Below are positions 18,563-29,673 of a stretch of 64,000 nucleotides of DNA, piece after piece (within the stretch, counting starts at the first letter, position 1; the number at the start of each line of letters is the position of its first letter). The stretch comes from Psychrobacter frigidicola. Lineage in GTDB: Bacteria > Pseudomonadota > Gammaproteobacteria > Pseudomonadales > Moraxellaceae. Position numbers and translations under genes: made by a program. The notes beneath the pieces were generated by a model that saw nothing but the letters and a program-made list of their open reading frames with translations, had not been told where the DNA came from and ran no database searches. The stretch lies in the NCBI RefSeq assembly GCF_007997305.1, contig NZ_VORZ01000001.1, forward strand, positions 1,426,001 to 1,490,000, in the 5' to 3' direction.

Positions 18563-18811
18563 ATGAGTAAAGACAAACTAATAAACTTATCAGATGAAGC
18601 AGAAGAGTTGGTTTTGGATCAGCTTAGAGTGTACATGACAGAAGAGTTTGATGTCGATATTGGTAATTTACCTGCCCGATTCTTATTAGATTTTATCATT
18701 GAAACGATAGGCCCGCATTTATACAGTCAAGTGGTTGATGATATGGAGCCTTGGTTATACGACAGGTTCACGGGTATCTTAGAAGATATACATAGCTTTA
18801 AAAAAGATTAA
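18563..18811 (+). CDS. DUF2164 family protein
   Basis: The 82-residue acidic protein matches the DUF2164 pattern: LSDEAEELVLDQLRVYMTEE, then GNLPARFLLDFIIETIGPHLYSQVV. It is small, cytoplasmic and of unknown function. A GGAGA RBS sits before the ATG. It is divergent from the PACE gene, with about 115 bases between them. Confidence 0.85.
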   Translation: MSKDKLINLSDEAEELVLDQLRVYMTEEFDVDIGNLPARFLLDFIIETIGPHLYSQVVDDMEPWLYDRFTGILEDIHSFKKD

Positions 18812-18901
18812 ATATGTGATAATAAAATAAGTTTATATATACTACATCATTTACCCTACCTTTATTAAGCTACAGATATAACCAAAAAATGACAATAAAA
18901 A

Positions 18902-18942
18902 ATCCAGTTCTAAACGCTTAGTTTTAGCGTCTAGAACTGGAT
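18902..18942 (-). terminator. Strong hairpin terminator for the lysine-rich repeat gene
   Basis: The 17-bp stem (18902-18918 with 18926-18942) has one mismatch and a 7-base loop. On the minus strand it is followed by TTTTTTATT. It lies about 200 bases past the repeat gene stop; no T-run follows on the plus strand. Confidence 0.8.
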
Positions 18943-19138
18943 CGATAACACCATGATATCTACTTGTTAAACTAATAAACAGCTTTCCAATTTATCTATC
19001 ATGTGTTGGTATTGCTCTTTATTCTCAGTAATATTCTTACGGTTTTCTTTTACATTAGCTATCGGTTTCTAAAGAAATTATAAGCCAAGATCTCATTAAA
19101 CAATGGCCTTTTTAGAAATAATAGCTTTCTTAGAAGTT

Positions 19139-19828
19139 TCAGAATTGCCATTTCTTATCTTGTTCGTTCTGAATCTTACCTTTTTTCTTATCTCGTTTTT
19201 TCTGAACCTTACTGTCTATTTGATCTTGCTTTTTCTGAGCCTTCTGATTTTTCTTATCTCGTATTTTTTGCTGCTTCTTAAATTCTTTATCGTCTATCTT
19301 GTCTTGCTTTTTCTGTTCTTTAGCATCTATCTTATCTTGCTTTTTTTGCTCTTTGTCGTTTATCTTGTCCTGCTTTTTCTGTTCTTTAGCATCTATCTTA
19401 TCTTGCTTTTTCTGTTCTTTAGCATCTATCTTATCTTGCTTTTTTTGTTCTTTAGCATCTATCTTGTCCTGCTTTTTTTGTTCTTTAGCGTCTATCTTAT
19501 CTTGCTTCTTCTGTTCTTTACCTTGTTTCTTGTCAGACTTATCTTTCTTATCAGACTTATCTTTCTTATCAGACTTATCTTTCTTATCAGATTTGTCTTT
19601 CTTATCAGATTTGTCTTTCTTATCAGATTTGTCTTTCTTGTCAGATTTGTCTTTCTTGTCAGATTTGTCTTTCTTATCAGATTTGTCTTTCTTGTCAGAT
19701 TTGTCTTTCTTGTCAGATTTGTCTTTCTTATCAGATTTGTCCTTCTTGTCAGACTCTACGGTATTTTTCTTAGAAGATTCCAATACATCATTATCTATGT
19801 CTTTGTTATTCAAAGATTTATTTGACAT
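19139..19828 (-). CDS. Lysine-rich tandem-repeat protein
   Basis: The 229 residues have no recognisable domain. After about 24 polar residues come 12 perfect SDKKDK units (18-bp repeats, about 19531-19752) plus a partial thirteenth. Then come about seven near-identical 11-residue units of the form KEQKKQDKIDA, and three or so progressively degenerate copies to the C-terminus. It is extremely basic and predicted to be a charged helix or disordered, with no signal or membrane segment. An AAGGAT RBS supports the start. The opposite strand is also open through the repeats but lacks an RBS and would encode an implausible Leu/Phe repeat. Function is unknown; nucleic-acid or polyanion binding is a guess. 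Confidence 0.8.
   Translation of the reverse strand: MSNKSLNNKDIDNDVLESSKKNTVESDKKDKSDKKDKSDKKDKSDKKDKSDKKDKSDKKDKSDKKDKSDKKDKSDKKDKSDKKDKSDKKDKSDKKDKSDKKQGKEQKKQDKIDAKEQKKQDKIDAKEQKKQDKIDAKEQKKQDKIDAKEQKKQDKINDKEQKKQDKIDAKEQKKQDKIDDKEFKKQQKIRDKKNQKAQKKQDQIDSKVQKKRDKKKGKIQNEQDKKWQF
19530..19755. repeat. 18-bp coding tandem repeat, about 12.5 copies
   Basis: The plus-strand unit is TCAGAYTTRTCTTTCTTR repeated in register without gaps. Copies differ only at synonymous third positions (gac/gat, tta/ttg), which form blocks. This points to recent unequal crossing-over or slippage. Confidence 0.95.
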
Positions 19829-20024
19829 GGTTTTATCCTTTTTATAATACTATGTAGAATATCTTGATACTCGATACTATGTCAGAATCCTTGTTTAGTC
19901 AACGTATTGCTACAAATATACCCCTAAAGGCTTAGTGGTATTGACCTAACATTTTATCTGACAAGTAGATTTTCGTCTAAACGACTGCTATTAAATGGTC
20001 TATTTCAAAGCAGCTTTCTTAAAA

Positions 20025-20060
20025 CAAAAAATGCTGACCTTTATAGGTCAGCATTTTTTA
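20025..20060 (-). terminator. frmA: Bidirectional terminator after frmA
   Basis: A perfect 10-bp stem (20031-20040 with 20045-20054) encloses the loop TTAT. It is flanked by A-runs on the left and T-runs on the right, so it works in either direction. It is 30 bases past the frmA stop. Confidence 0.92.
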
Positions 20061-20089
20061 CTAGAGAGTTAAAACTTAGCGATTATAGC

Positions 20090-21645
<1,556 letters not shown>

Positions 21646-22029
21646 ATGAGCATTTTTACTCACGTCGCCGTTGGTACCAACGATTTAAAAAGAGCCCGTA
21701 CATTCTATGATAGTGTTTTAGATACTTTAGGCCTAAAACGCGTTGCTGATCTAGGTGATAATGGGGCAATATGGGGTAAAGACTCGCCTTCTTTTTTCGT
21801 AATGAAACCCGTTAACGGCGAGCCAGCAACTGTCGGTAATGGCGTTACTGTCAGCTTTGATGCTGCTAGCCGTGCGGTTGTTGATGCGTTTCATGCCGCT
21901 GGTTTAAGTGCTGGTGGCGAAGATGCAGGTCTGCCGGGTACACGCGATTGGGCACCTAACGCCTATGCCGCTTATATTCGCGATTTAGATGGTAATAAAC
22001 TAACGGCTTATTGTTTTAAAGAAGCATAA
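21646..22029 (+). CDS. VOC-superfamily (glyoxalase/dioxygenase fold) protein
   Basis: The 127-residue protein has the paired beta-alpha-beta-beta-beta modules of the vicinal oxygen chelate fold: HVAVGTNDLKRARTFYDSVL at the start and YAAYIRDLDGNKLTAYCF at the end. The initial His and the Asp/Glu positions could bind metal. The role is unknown; members include lactoylglutathione lyases and resistance proteins. Proximity to frmA, a glutathione-dependent detoxification gene, is suggestive but the two are divergent. Confidence 0.88.
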   Translation: MSIFTHVAVGTNDLKRARTFYDSVLDTLGLKRVADLGDNGAIWGKDSPSFFVMKPVNGEPATVGNGVTVSFDAASRAVVDAFHAAGLSAGGEDAGLPGTRDWAPNAYAAYIRDLDGNKLTAYCFKEA

Positions 22030-22090
22030 TAAATGCCTAACGAATAGCTCATTCGTAGTAACGAAGACTAATTACTTAATACTAGATTAT

Positions 22091-22120
22091 AAAAAAGCCT
22101 ACAGTTATGTGGGCTTTTTT
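22091..22120 (+). terminator. Terminator of the VOC gene
   Basis: AAAAAAGCCTAC pairs with GTGGGCTTTTTT across a short loop, ending in a T-run about 60 bases past the stop. Confidence 0.88.
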
Positions 22121-22402
22121 GCCCTTAGCATAACGTTTAAAACCTTACTATTAAGACTGGTTATTTTAATTTTAATAGGAGTGAGCAAAGGTTAGTAATA
22201 CTAAGTTTATGTTAATAATGCGTATTAGGTCAGTAAGAGTAAAGCTCTGTTATAGCACTGCAATGTTAGAATCTTTCTTAGGTAGCAATGTGATCGTTGG
22301 AGGAAAAAACTTATAAAACCATTTAATCCTGCTCTGAGAAACGCCTTATCGGCTAACGCTCAAATACATCTAAAAATATGATTCAATAGGAGTCGCTGCT
22401 TT
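22121..22402. other. Region upstream of the UvrA2-like gene
   Basis: These 282 AT-rich bases lack any supported gene or obvious SOS (LexA) box. The UvrA2-like gene is preceded by an AGGAGT RBS. Confidence 0.4.
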
Positions 22403-24991
22403 ATGACCACTAATAATGAAACATCAATGAATAATACAATACTCAATAGCAGAAAAACCAAGAAAAACCTTCGTGCTGCCGACCCCTGCGTTACCGATCA
22501 CAGCATTCAAGTCAGAGGCGCGCGTGTCCATAATTTAAAAAACGTTGATGTTGATTTACCTCGTGATGCTTTGGTAGTTTTTACGGGTATCTCCGGGTCA
22601 GGTAAGTCGTCACTGGCCTTTGGAACTTTATTTGCAGAGTCGCAGCGTCGCTACCTTGACTCAGTATCGCCCTATGCGCGGCGATTAATAGACCAAGTGG
22701 ACGAGCCTGATGTGGATTCAATAGAAGGGCTACCACCAGCAGTCGCTTTGCAACAGCAACGCGGCACACCTTCTGTACGCTCGTCGGTTGGCAGCGTCAC
22801 CACTATCTCAAACGGACTACGCATGCTTTATTCACGGGCTGGCGAATATCCTGCTGGTCAAGAAATATTGTATGCCGATGCATTTTCGCCCAATACCCCA
22901 GAGGGTGCGTGTCCGACCTGCTCGGGTATTGGGCGTGTGTTTGAGGTGACAGAAAAGCTATTGGTTCCTGATGATAGTAAAACCATTAGCGAGCGTACTA
23001 TTGCGGCATGGCCTCCCGCATTTCAAGGTAAGAACCTTGCCCGTATTCTGACCACCCTTGGCTACGATATCGATATACCTTGGCACAAGCTGCCAAAAGA
23101 AACCCGTGACTGGATACTGTTTACTGACGAGACGCCAACAGTGCCTGTTTATTCGGAATATAATATTGAACAAGTACGTGCGGCGATTGAAAAAGAAGAA
23201 AAGCCAAGTTATATGGGTACTTATGTGAGTGCTAAAAACTTTATCCTGCACTCCTTTGCGACCACCCAAAGCCCACTTACTAAAAAACGTGTTTCTCAGT
23301 TTATGCAGATTTCGGTATGTCCGGATTGCCACGGTAAGAAATTAAAAAAAGAATCCTTATCGGTCAAATTTGCCGGACTTGATATTGGTGAGTTGTCGCA
23401 GTTGACCTTGACCGAAGTGGCACTCAAACTGCAAGATGCGGCCAATAAAAACCCAGACCATGATAAATCAAATCGAGAAAAATCGATTGTCGCCCAGCGC
23501 ATTGCCAGTGATATTCTCTCCCGCGTGGAAGCCTTGACGATGCTAGGTTTAGGTTATCTCTCGCTTGAACGCACCACGCCTACTTTGTCGCCGGGTGAGC
23601 TACAACGGCTACGTTTAGCCACTCAAATTCGCTCGCAGTTGTTTGGGGTGGTGTACGTACTCGATGAACCGTCAGCTGGTTTGCATCCGGCAGATACTCA
23701 AGCGCTATTAAGTGCTTTGGATGAGCTAATCACTGCTGGCAACTCAGTGTTTGTGGTTGAGCATGATGTCAGTGTTATCAGGCACGCGGATTGGATTGTG
23801 GATGTTGGGCCAGATGCTGGCACTCATGGCGGTAAAGTTATTTATAGTGGCCCTGTTGCAGGTTTGCGCGAAGTGACTGATTCGCATACGGCGCAATATC
23901 TTTTCAACAGTGCAGCCAAAGTAAAACAAAACGCAAGAGAGCCCAAAGCGTGGCTGAAGCTGGCAGGGGTTGAGCGTAATAACTTACAAGGGTTAGCTGT
24001 TGAGTTTCCGCTAGGCGTTATGACCACCGTTACCGGTGTATCAGGTTCGGGCAAATCAAGTTTAGTAAGTCAGGCTTTGGTCGAGCTTATTTATGAGGCA
24101 CTAGGACAAAAACTGACGGTTGACGCGCCAACGGGTGAGGCTGATTTACTCGAACAAGAGTCAGAGATACCAACAGGCGGGCGAATTATTGCTGGTATGG
24201 ATGACGTCAAACGACTGGTAACGGTCGACCAAAAGGCCATCGGGCGTACACCGCGCTCAAACCTAGCTACTTATACCGGTCTATTCGACCACGTCCGTAA
24301 ACTGTTTGCGTCAACGCCAGAGGCAAAAGCGCGCCGTTACAATGCCGGTCGTTTCTCGTTTAATACCGTAAAAGGTCGTTGCCCCAATTGCGAAGGGCTT
24401 GGCTTTGTGATGGTCGAGCTGCTGTTTCTGCCCAGTGTTTATTCCCCTTGCCAAGTCTGTCATGGGCAGCGTTACAATGAGCAAACGCTGGAGATAACCT
24501 ATCGAGGTAAAAATATTGCCGAAGTGCTGGCGCTAACCGTTGAAGCCGCTTATGAGTTCTTTAGCGATGAACCTGCCATTTTACGTGCTCTAAATGCCCT
24601 GCTACAAGTGGGACTGGGCTACTTGCGACTTGGTCAACCGGCGACTGAGCTATCAGGTGGGGAAGCTCAGCGCATTAAACTTGCGACTGAACTGCAACGC
24701 ATACAACGCGGCGATACGCTTTATGTGCTTGATGAACCAACCACTGGTTTACATCCCAAAGATGTCAAGATGTTAATGTCGCAATTAAACGGACTGGTTG
24801 ACGCGGGTAATACAGTCATTATGGTCGAACATGATATGCAAGTTGCCAGTAATAGCGACTGGGTTATTGATATTGGCCCAGGGGCTGGCGACGAAGGTGG
24901 TCAGATTGTCGCCCAAGGATCACCTGCAGAAGTGGCCAAGTCAAAAGTTAGCCGAACAGCACCGTTTTTATTAGCGGCGTGTGAGTCGTAA
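22403..24991 (+). CDS. UvrA2-like excinuclease ATPase
   Basis: The 862-residue protein has two ABC ATPase cores: Walker [14 protein letters not shown] and [13 protein letters not shown], signatures [12 protein letters not shown] and [12 protein letters not shown], and Walker [13 protein letters not shown] and [12 protein letters not shown]. Zinc-finger cysteines are present ([17 protein letters not shown], and [19 protein letters not shown]). It is about 80 residues shorter than canonical UvrA. The segment after the first Walker A goes almost directly to the signature region, as in UvrA2 and drug-resistance UvrA proteins that lack the UvrB-binding domain. Expected roles are damage or intercalator tolerance. 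It is monocistronic. Confidence 0.88.
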   Translation: MTTNNETSMNNTILNSRKTKKNLRAADPCVTDHSIQVRGARVHNLKNVDVDLPRDALVVFTGISGSGKSSLAFGTLFAESQRRYLDSVSPYARRLIDQVDEPDVDSIEGLPPAVALQQQRGTPSVRSSVGSVTTISNGLRMLYSRAGEYPAGQEILYADAFSPNTPEGACPTCSGIGRVFEVTEKLLVPDDSKTISERTIAAWPPAFQGKNLARILTTLGYDIDIPWHKLPKETRDWILFTDETPTVPVYSEYNIEQVRAAIEKEEKPSYMGTYVSAKNFILHSFATTQSPLTKKRVSQFMQISVCPDCHGKKLKKESLSVKFAGLDIGELSQLTLTEVALKLQDAANKNPDHDKSNREKSIVAQRIASDILSRVEALTMLGLGYLSLERTTPTLSPGELQRLRLATQIRSQLFGVVYVLDEPSAGLHPADTQALLSALDELITAGNSVFVVEHDVSVIRHADWIVDVGPDAGTHGGKVIYSGPVAGLREVTDSHTAQYLFNSAAKVKQNAREPKAWLKLAGVERNNLQGLAVEFPLGVMTTVTGVSGSGKSSLVSQALVELIYEALGQKLTVDAPTGEADLLEQESEIPTGGRIIAGMDDVKRLVTVDQKAIGRTPRSNLATYTGLFDHVRKLFASTPEAKARRYNAGRFSFNTVKGRCPNCEGLGFVMVELLFLPSVYSPCQVCHGQRYNEQTLEITYRGKNIAEVLALTVEAAYEFFSDEPAILRALNALLQVGLGYLRLGQPATELSGGEAQRIKLATELQRIQRGDTLYVLDEPTTGLHPKDVKMLMSQLNGLVDAGNTVIMVEHDMQVASNSDWVIDIGPGAGDEGGQIVAQGSPAEVAKSKVSRTAPFLLAACES

Positions 24992-25003
24992 AACGTTATA
25001 GAA

Positions 25004-25465
25004 TTATTGTGGTAAATGGGAATATGGGCGAACCTGAACTAAATGCTCAATGCCTTGCTGGCGCATTTCAGCAAAAAATTCATCATTCGACATTTTCCCC
25101 TCTTTAACTTTTTCAAGTACTAATAGGCCGTCTTCTATAATATAAAGCGATTTTCCTTCTAAAAAATATTCGATAGGCTGATATTTCATCATTAGCCACG
25201 TACACAGCCGATATAGTGAGATCACGATAGACATAATCAAGACGGCTTGAATCAGCGGCAAGTCCTCGGTAAACATCGGGTCGCCTGCGATAGAACCCAA
25301 AGATAAAATAATTGTCAGCTCAAAAATAGACAGTTGCCGAACGCCACGTTTGCCGGTGAAACGTAGAAATAGAATAATCATGCTAAACATCACTACCACC
25401 CGTACTGCGATTTCGGCGGCAAATGACCATGTCGTGTCATGAATAAAAACACTAGCCCAATCCAT
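25004..25465 (-). CDS. DUF421 (YetF-like) membrane protein
   Basis: The Met at 25465 is preferred over one nine codons upstream because AAGGAAAGGA sits at proper spacing before it and the sequence then matches the family. The roughly 153-residue protein has about three N-terminal membrane segments and the phrase [24 protein letters not shown] small cytoplasmic domain ends in [19 protein letters not shown], as in YetF-type proteins. Function is unknown. It converges with the UvrA2-like gene 12 bases away. Confidence 0.85.
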   Translation of the reverse strand: MDWASVFIHDTTWSFAAEIAVRVVVMFSMIILFLRFTGKRGVRQLSIFELTIILSLGSIAGDPMFTEDLPLIQAVLIMSIVISLYRLCTWLMMKYQPIEYFLEGKSLYIIEDGLLVLEKVKEGKMSNDEFFAEMRQQGIEHLVQVRPYSHLPQ

Positions 25466-25716
25466 GCAATCCTTTCCTTGCTTATCTGGCATGCCTAATT
25501 ATTGCCCTTACAACAGGCGTTTTAAGTATTTTAGGAGTCTATATAGACCGCCAGTCAGGAAACTGGCTTAGTACTGATAGCTATTGAATAAAAATGGTAG
25601 TTTGAGCTAACAACAGCTGTAGTAATTCTAGTTACTCTAAATAAAATAGAGAAGTACTTGCTCCTAAATAACTGGACTATCACGACCCTTTTCAATTAGC
25701 GCTGCGATGTTAAATA

Positions 25717-26157
25717 TTAGCTAAAGCCGGTACGGAATAACGTACCTACAACAACAAAGCTCACGGATAACAGCGTTACCAAAATAATATTTACTGAAAA
25801 TGCGTTAAGAGTGCTGGGAGATAACGTGGGGATAACCAAAAAGCGGGCATGTATCGCAACGATAATAGTCGCGAGTAAGAGTAATAATTTGAGACCAATC
25901 AAAATACTAAGATCACTATCAAAGGCAAACCAAGCGCTGACATCAGGTAGTAATATATGCGCCATCCACAGCCCAGTCAGTACTTGCACAGCGAGAGCTG
26001 GCATACCGACTTTTTCAAACTGCTGTTCAAACTGGAGCAACCCATCAAGATTACGCGTCGACAGCGCTTTAGGTAAAATAACCAAAGATAATATTAAGTG
26101 ACCCCCTGTCCAGATAGTAGCCCCTAATAAATGCGCGATAAGTATATAGTTAAGCAT
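25717..26157 (-). CDS. CopD-family membrane protein
   Basis: The start at 26157 (MLNYILIAHLLG) is chosen because the extra 12 upstream residues are not family-like. The roughly 146-residue protein has four predicted membrane helices, with His in the first (AHLLGATIWTGGH) typical of copper-resistance D family domains that bind haem or copper. It lies 134 bases downstream of modB on the same strand, where modC would be expected, but is unrelated to ABC ATPases. Confidence 0.78.
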   Translation of the reverse strand: MLNYILIAHLLGATIWTGGHLILSLVILPKALSTRNLDGLLQFEQQFEKVGMPALAVQVLTGLWMAHILLPDVSAWFAFDSDLSILIGLKLLLLLATIIVAIHARFLVIPTLSPSTLNAFSVNIILVTLLSVSFVVVGTLFRTGFS

Positions 26158-26290
26158 AACGTTAAATTCCGCAAAAAAGGCGCATGAGGCCATTTGTAAT
26201 GGTTAATCCAAATATAGTAAGCATTGCAATCAACAGTAATCAGGAGCGGTTAAAAAGATACGTTAAATAAGATATTGATAGATAAAGTTT

Positions 26291-26992
26291 TTATTGTTGG
26301 TGAATAAATTTATTCACGCTCGCTATCGCCATGACCATGAGCATTCCTACTACAATAAGAATCGCTGACATCATATGCGCCGTTTCATAATTAAGCGCCT
26401 CGACTTGTTCATATATTGCGATGGAGATAACCTTTGTTTCACCAGAGATGCTGCCGCCTATCATCAATACCACGCCAAACTCACCAATGGTATGCGCAAA
26501 ACTAACAAGACCACCAAGCACAATGCCAGCACGAGCCTGTGGTAGTGCCACTCTTATAAAGCGTTTTAGGCGGCTGGGCTCTAATAACTGCGCAACTTCC
26601 ATCACACTGGTTGGGATACGCAAAAACTGGGCGTAGACAGGCTGGACATAAAACGGTAGCGAGTAAATGATAGAGCCGATCACCAACCCTTCAAAAGTAA
26701 AAATAAAAGTGCTTATATTATGCTCAACAAGCCATTTCCCAAAACTGGAAGTTGGACTCATGAGTAGTAATAAATAAAAACCAATGACTGTTGGCGGCAA
26801 TACTAAGGGCATAGCAATAACGCCCATTAATACTACTTTAAGGCGCCCAACGACGTTTCGACGACTGGGTTTGGCCAACCAATAGGCAAGCGGTGTCGCA
26901 AGCAATAACAAACACAAGGTCGTAATACCAGCGAGCTTAATACTCACCCAAAACGGGGTTAGCATCGCTGATAACAGCGCTTGATCTATCAT
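26291..26992 (-). CDS. modB: Molybdate ABC transporter permease
   Basis: The 233-residue inner-membrane permease has five to six hydrophobic segments: PLAYWLAKPSRR, MPLVLPPTVIGFYLLLLM, and a late VGMLMVMAIASVNKF. The cytoplasmic coupling loop is near LEPSRLKRFIRVALPQARAG, in the place of the EAA motif. It partners ModA and an ATPase to import molybdate for cofactor synthesis. It follows modA by 31 bases. No modC is found downstream. Confidence 0.92.
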   Translation of the reverse strand: MIDQALLSAMLTPFWVSIKLAGITTLCLLLLATPLAYWLAKPSRRNVVGRLKVVLMGVIAMPLVLPPTVIGFYLLLLMSPTSSFGKWLVEHNISTFIFTFEGLVIGSIIYSLPFYVQPVYAQFLRIPTSVMEVAQLLEPSRLKRFIRVALPQARAGIVLGGLVSFAHTIGEFGVVLMIGGSISGETKVISIAIYEQVEALNYETAHMMSAILIVVGMLMVMAIASVNKFIHQQ

Positions 26993-27023
26993 AATATCAC
27001 TACTAATTCGTCATGGCTTCTTC

Positions 27024-27953
27024 TTATTTAACTTTTAAATAACCTGCATCTGCAAAGTATTTTTGCCCAGCAGGTGATAGTAAATAACTCGTAAAGTCCG
27101 TTGCCACTGCTGCATCACTAAGTACCACCCCATCTTGCAAAATAGCAGGATAAGAGTCTTGCGCTAAGATGTAGAATTGTTCTGGAGTCGCTTTAATCGC
27201 GGTCACTTGTGATTGCGCCACAAAGCCGTAGTCGACACTACCCGTATTGGCATACTGGAACGTTTGACCGATGTTTTCAGCCTGAATCAAACGTTTTTGG
27301 CTATCCAATGCATCATAGACATTTTGTGATTGGAGATACGCTTTGGCAGATGCGCCATAAGGGGCAAGCTCAGGGTTAGCAATCGTAATCTTAGCATCAG
27401 ATTGTTTTGCTAATAACTCTGCTAGTGTCGTCTGGTTCAGCTCGCCAACAGGTTTAGTCACACTATAAAAAGTCAGCTGGCCTTGCGTATAAGTGAAAGC
27501 CTCATGCTTAGGAGCATCCGCAGGTCGCTCATTAACCCACTTCGCAGGGAATTCTTGATTGGCAGATAAGAAAATATCATAAGGGGCGCTGGCCTGCATT
27601 TGCGCATATAATTTGCCAGAGGAGGCAAAGGTAAGCTCAATTTCTTGCTCAGGTAAGTTTTTCGCAGCTTTATAGCCTTCAACGATTTTAGGCAATACAT
27701 CCGCTAAGTTAGCCGCCGCCGCAATACGTATCTTTTCTCCCTGCACAACTGTCTCGCTAGATGTTGCAGCTGTTTCGCTAGGTTGTACGATAGCTTCATC
27801 AGGCGTAACAGGTGCTTGCTCCGTAGCATCCGTCGTATTTTCTTTAGTACAGGACGCTAAGGTAAAGGCGATACAAGCGGAAGCACCAATAGTTAGCACT
27901 GTTTTGGAGGCGCCAGTTACACGCTGCATTAAAGTTTGACTGCTTTTTGTCAT
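27024..27953 (-). CDS. modA: Molybdate-binding lipoprotein
   Basis: From Met at 27953 the protein has 309 residues, with a lipoprotein signal ending in LASC, a Thr/Glu-rich linker, then a ModA domain: IRIAAAANLADVLPKIVEGY, SSGKLYAQMQASAPYDIFLSA, and YGFVAQSQVTA. The early Ser residues match oxyanion ligands of the family. Two start sites compete. The codon at 27983 has AGAGGAGA upstream, while the one at 27953 has TTAGGAGG. I chose the latter for the stronger RBS and the better signal peptide. The first gene of a modAB pair. Confidence 0.92.
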   Translation of the reverse strand: MTKSSQTLMQRVTGASKTVLTIGASACIAFTLASCTKENTTDATEQAPVTPDEAIVQPSETAATSSETVVQGEKIRIAAAANLADVLPKIVEGYKAAKNLPEQEIELTFASSGKLYAQMQASAPYDIFLSANQEFPAKWVNERPADAPKHEAFTYTQGQLTFYSVTKPVGELNQTTLAELLAKQSDAKITIANPELAPYGASAKAYLQSQNVYDALDSQKRLIQAENIGQTFQYANTGSVDYGFVAQSQVTAIKATPEQFYILAQDSYPAILQDGVVLSDAAVATDFTSYLLSPAGQKYFADAGYLKVK

Positions 27954-28248
27954 GCTATAGCCTCCTAATTCACTGGTTTTCATAGTATATCTCCTCTGAT
28001 TAACTACAATACGCGCAAACTGGTAATGTTATTACTACGATAAATACTTGCACGACTTTGAAACACGCTCTGTTTCGAAAAGATATTAAAGACAGCTTTG
28101 AAAAGAGATACTAAAACGACTAAGTAAAAATAGCCCTAAAACTATTCTTACTTAGCCGTGATTCCTTTCTTGTTACTTATCGACTGTTATTACTTTATAA
28201 TTATTATTTTACTGTTAACTATGGCTAATTAGACTTAACCGCTATTAC

Positions 28249-28782
28249 TTAACCATTGTTACTTAACCATTTAGAGTCTTCATTCTCGTAGTATTCTTGC
28301 TTCCACACTGGAATATCAGCCTTAATCGTGTCCAATATCCAACGACAAGCATCAAAGGCAGGATAACGGTGCGACGAAACCACGCCAATCCATACCGCTA
28401 TATCGCCTATCTCTAACGCGCCGATACGATGAATTGCAATCGCATGCGTAATATCGAATTTACTTTTCGCTTCTTCGATAATTTGCCGACCTTGATTAAT
28501 CGCTAACTCTTCATAACCATAATAACTCAAACGTTCAACACTACTGGCGTTGTTATGATTACGCACGCGACCCTCGAAACTGACAAAGGCGCCGCAACTG
28601 TCATTATCGAGCATATTTCTCAGTCTACTTTCATCAATAGCAATATCTAATAAGGAAAAGCCATCACACTCGGCTATCGTGTATGCCTCATCAACGCTAC
28701 GATTAATGCGCATTGATTGGCTATGGACGTCTTTTTTGTCGCTTTCTAAATCGACATTGGTATTATTCGCACTATCTGTCAT
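28249..28782 (-). CDS. moaE: Molybdopterin synthase catalytic subunit
   Basis: The 177-residue protein carries a roughly 35-residue polar N-terminal extension. The MoaE core follows: CGAFVSFEGRVRNHN, VERLSYYGYEELA, HRIGALEIGDIAVWIGVVSSHR, and the catalytic-lysine region DTIKADIPVWKQEYY near the end. It forms a heterotetramer with MoaD, transferring sulfur to precursor Z. It starts two bases after moaD, so the two are coupled. Confidence 0.95.
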   Translation of the reverse strand: MTDSANNTNVDLESDKKDVHSQSMRINRSVDEAYTIAECDGFSLLDIAIDESRLRNMLDNDSCGAFVSFEGRVRNHNNASSVERLSYYGYEELAINQGRQIIEEAKSKFDITHAIAIHRIGALEIGDIAVWIGVVSSHRYPAFDACRWILDTIKADIPVWKQEYYENEDSKWLSNNG

Positions 28783-28784
28783 CT

Positions 28785-29087
28785 TTAGCCGCCTGCTACT
28801 GGTGCAATAAACACCACATTGTCGCCATCATTAATCGCTTCTGTCCATTTAACAAAGTAATCATTTACCGCGACTCGTAGTTGCGATTGCGGACGGCTAA
28901 AACGATATTTTTCATTCAACTGCTCATATAAATCGATCAAAGAAGTTGACTGCTGCACGGTCACTTTTTCTTCATTACAGTTGGCTTCATCCGCCAAGCC
29001 CGCAAAGTATAAAACATTAATATTCATAGTGCTGTGTGCCGTAGCGGTATTTTTACTTTGGTCTACATTTTTTTCTGTAATAGACAT
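28785..29087 (-). CDS. moaD: Molybdopterin synthase sulfur-carrier subunit
   Basis: A ubiquitin-like fold ends in the double glycine VAGG, the thiocarboxylated end needed for activity. The start at 29087 has GGAG nine bases upstream; an ATG five codons earlier is possible. About 20 polar N-terminal residues precede the core that begins NINVLYFAGLADE. MoeB, which adenylates this C-terminus, is not encoded in the window. Confidence 0.92.
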   Translation of the reverse strand: MSITEKNVDQSKNTATAHSTMNINVLYFAGLADEANCNEEKVTVQQSTSLIDLYEQLNEKYRFSRPQSQLRVAVNDYFVKWTEAINDGDNVVFIAPVAGG

Positions 29088-29108
29088 AATAGCGTTCTCC
29101 ATTATTAA

Positions 29109-29639
29109 CTAATTAGATGGAAACTGGTAATCTGACTTGCCACCGGTTTTATTAATCAGGTGGATATCATCAATAACGATGTCGTGCGAGATAGCTTTGG
29201 TCATATCATATATTGTCAAACAGGCCACGCTAACCGCGGTTAACGCTTCCATTTCAACCCCAGTTTTATGCGTTACTTTGACCGTTGCGGTCACGGTAAT
29301 CGCCTGCATACTATCGTCATAATGAAAAGTTAAACCGATTTTATCTAACGGCAGTGGATGACATAATGGAATCAGTTCGTGGGTACGCTTAGCCGCCATA
29401 ATACCAGCGATGTGGGCGGTCTGCGTGATACTGCCTTTTTTGGTCATGCCATCAGCTGCTTTAATCTGGGTATAAATGTCACTTGGAAAACGCACCTGCC
29501 CGCTAGCATGGGCTTCTCTGGTCGTTGCAGTCTTACCACTCACATCCACCATATTTATATCGCCATTACTGTCTAAATGGGATAAAGCAGGAGATATTGA
29601 ATTAGCCTGAGTGTTCTGGTGTTTGGCATTGGCGCTCAT
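29109..29639 (-). CDS. moaC: Cyclic pyranopterin monophosphate synthase
   Basis: The 176-residue protein contains all MoaC landmarks: LSHLDSNGDINMVDVSGK (family start), GIMAAKRTHELIPLCHPLPL with the catalytic Lys/His region, TGVEMEALTAVSVACLTIYDMTKA, and LINKTGGKSD at the end. It converts the MoaA product to cPMP. An N-terminal polar extension of about 18 residues is not conserved. Confidence 0.97.
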   Translation of the reverse strand: MSANAKHQNTQANSISPALSHLDSNGDINMVDVSGKTATTREAHASGQVRFPSDIYTQIKAADGMTKKGSITQTAHIAGIMAAKRTHELIPLCHPLPLDKIGLTFHYDDSMQAITVTATVKVTHKTGVEMEALTAVSVACLTIYDMTKAISHDIVIDDIHLINKTGGKSDYQFPSN

Positions 29640-29673
29640 CTAGAAACTCTCATTATTTTATGAATATTACGGT

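Noticed and set aside
19530..19755. CRISPR array
   Set aside because: The 18-bp units are contiguous with no spacers and are in-frame coding repeats.
19103..19847. Two long plus-strand open frames (240 and 182 codons) opposite the lysine-rich repeat gene
   Set aside because: They are open only because the repeat lacks stops in these frames, have no RBS, and encode implausible Leu/Phe or Cys/Phe repeats. The minus-strand gene has a good RBS and a terminator.
27984..28248. ModE-binding site or molybdenum-cofactor riboswitch upstream of modA
   Set aside because: No CGTTATAT-type palindrome and no recognisable riboswitch core were seen between moaE and modA.
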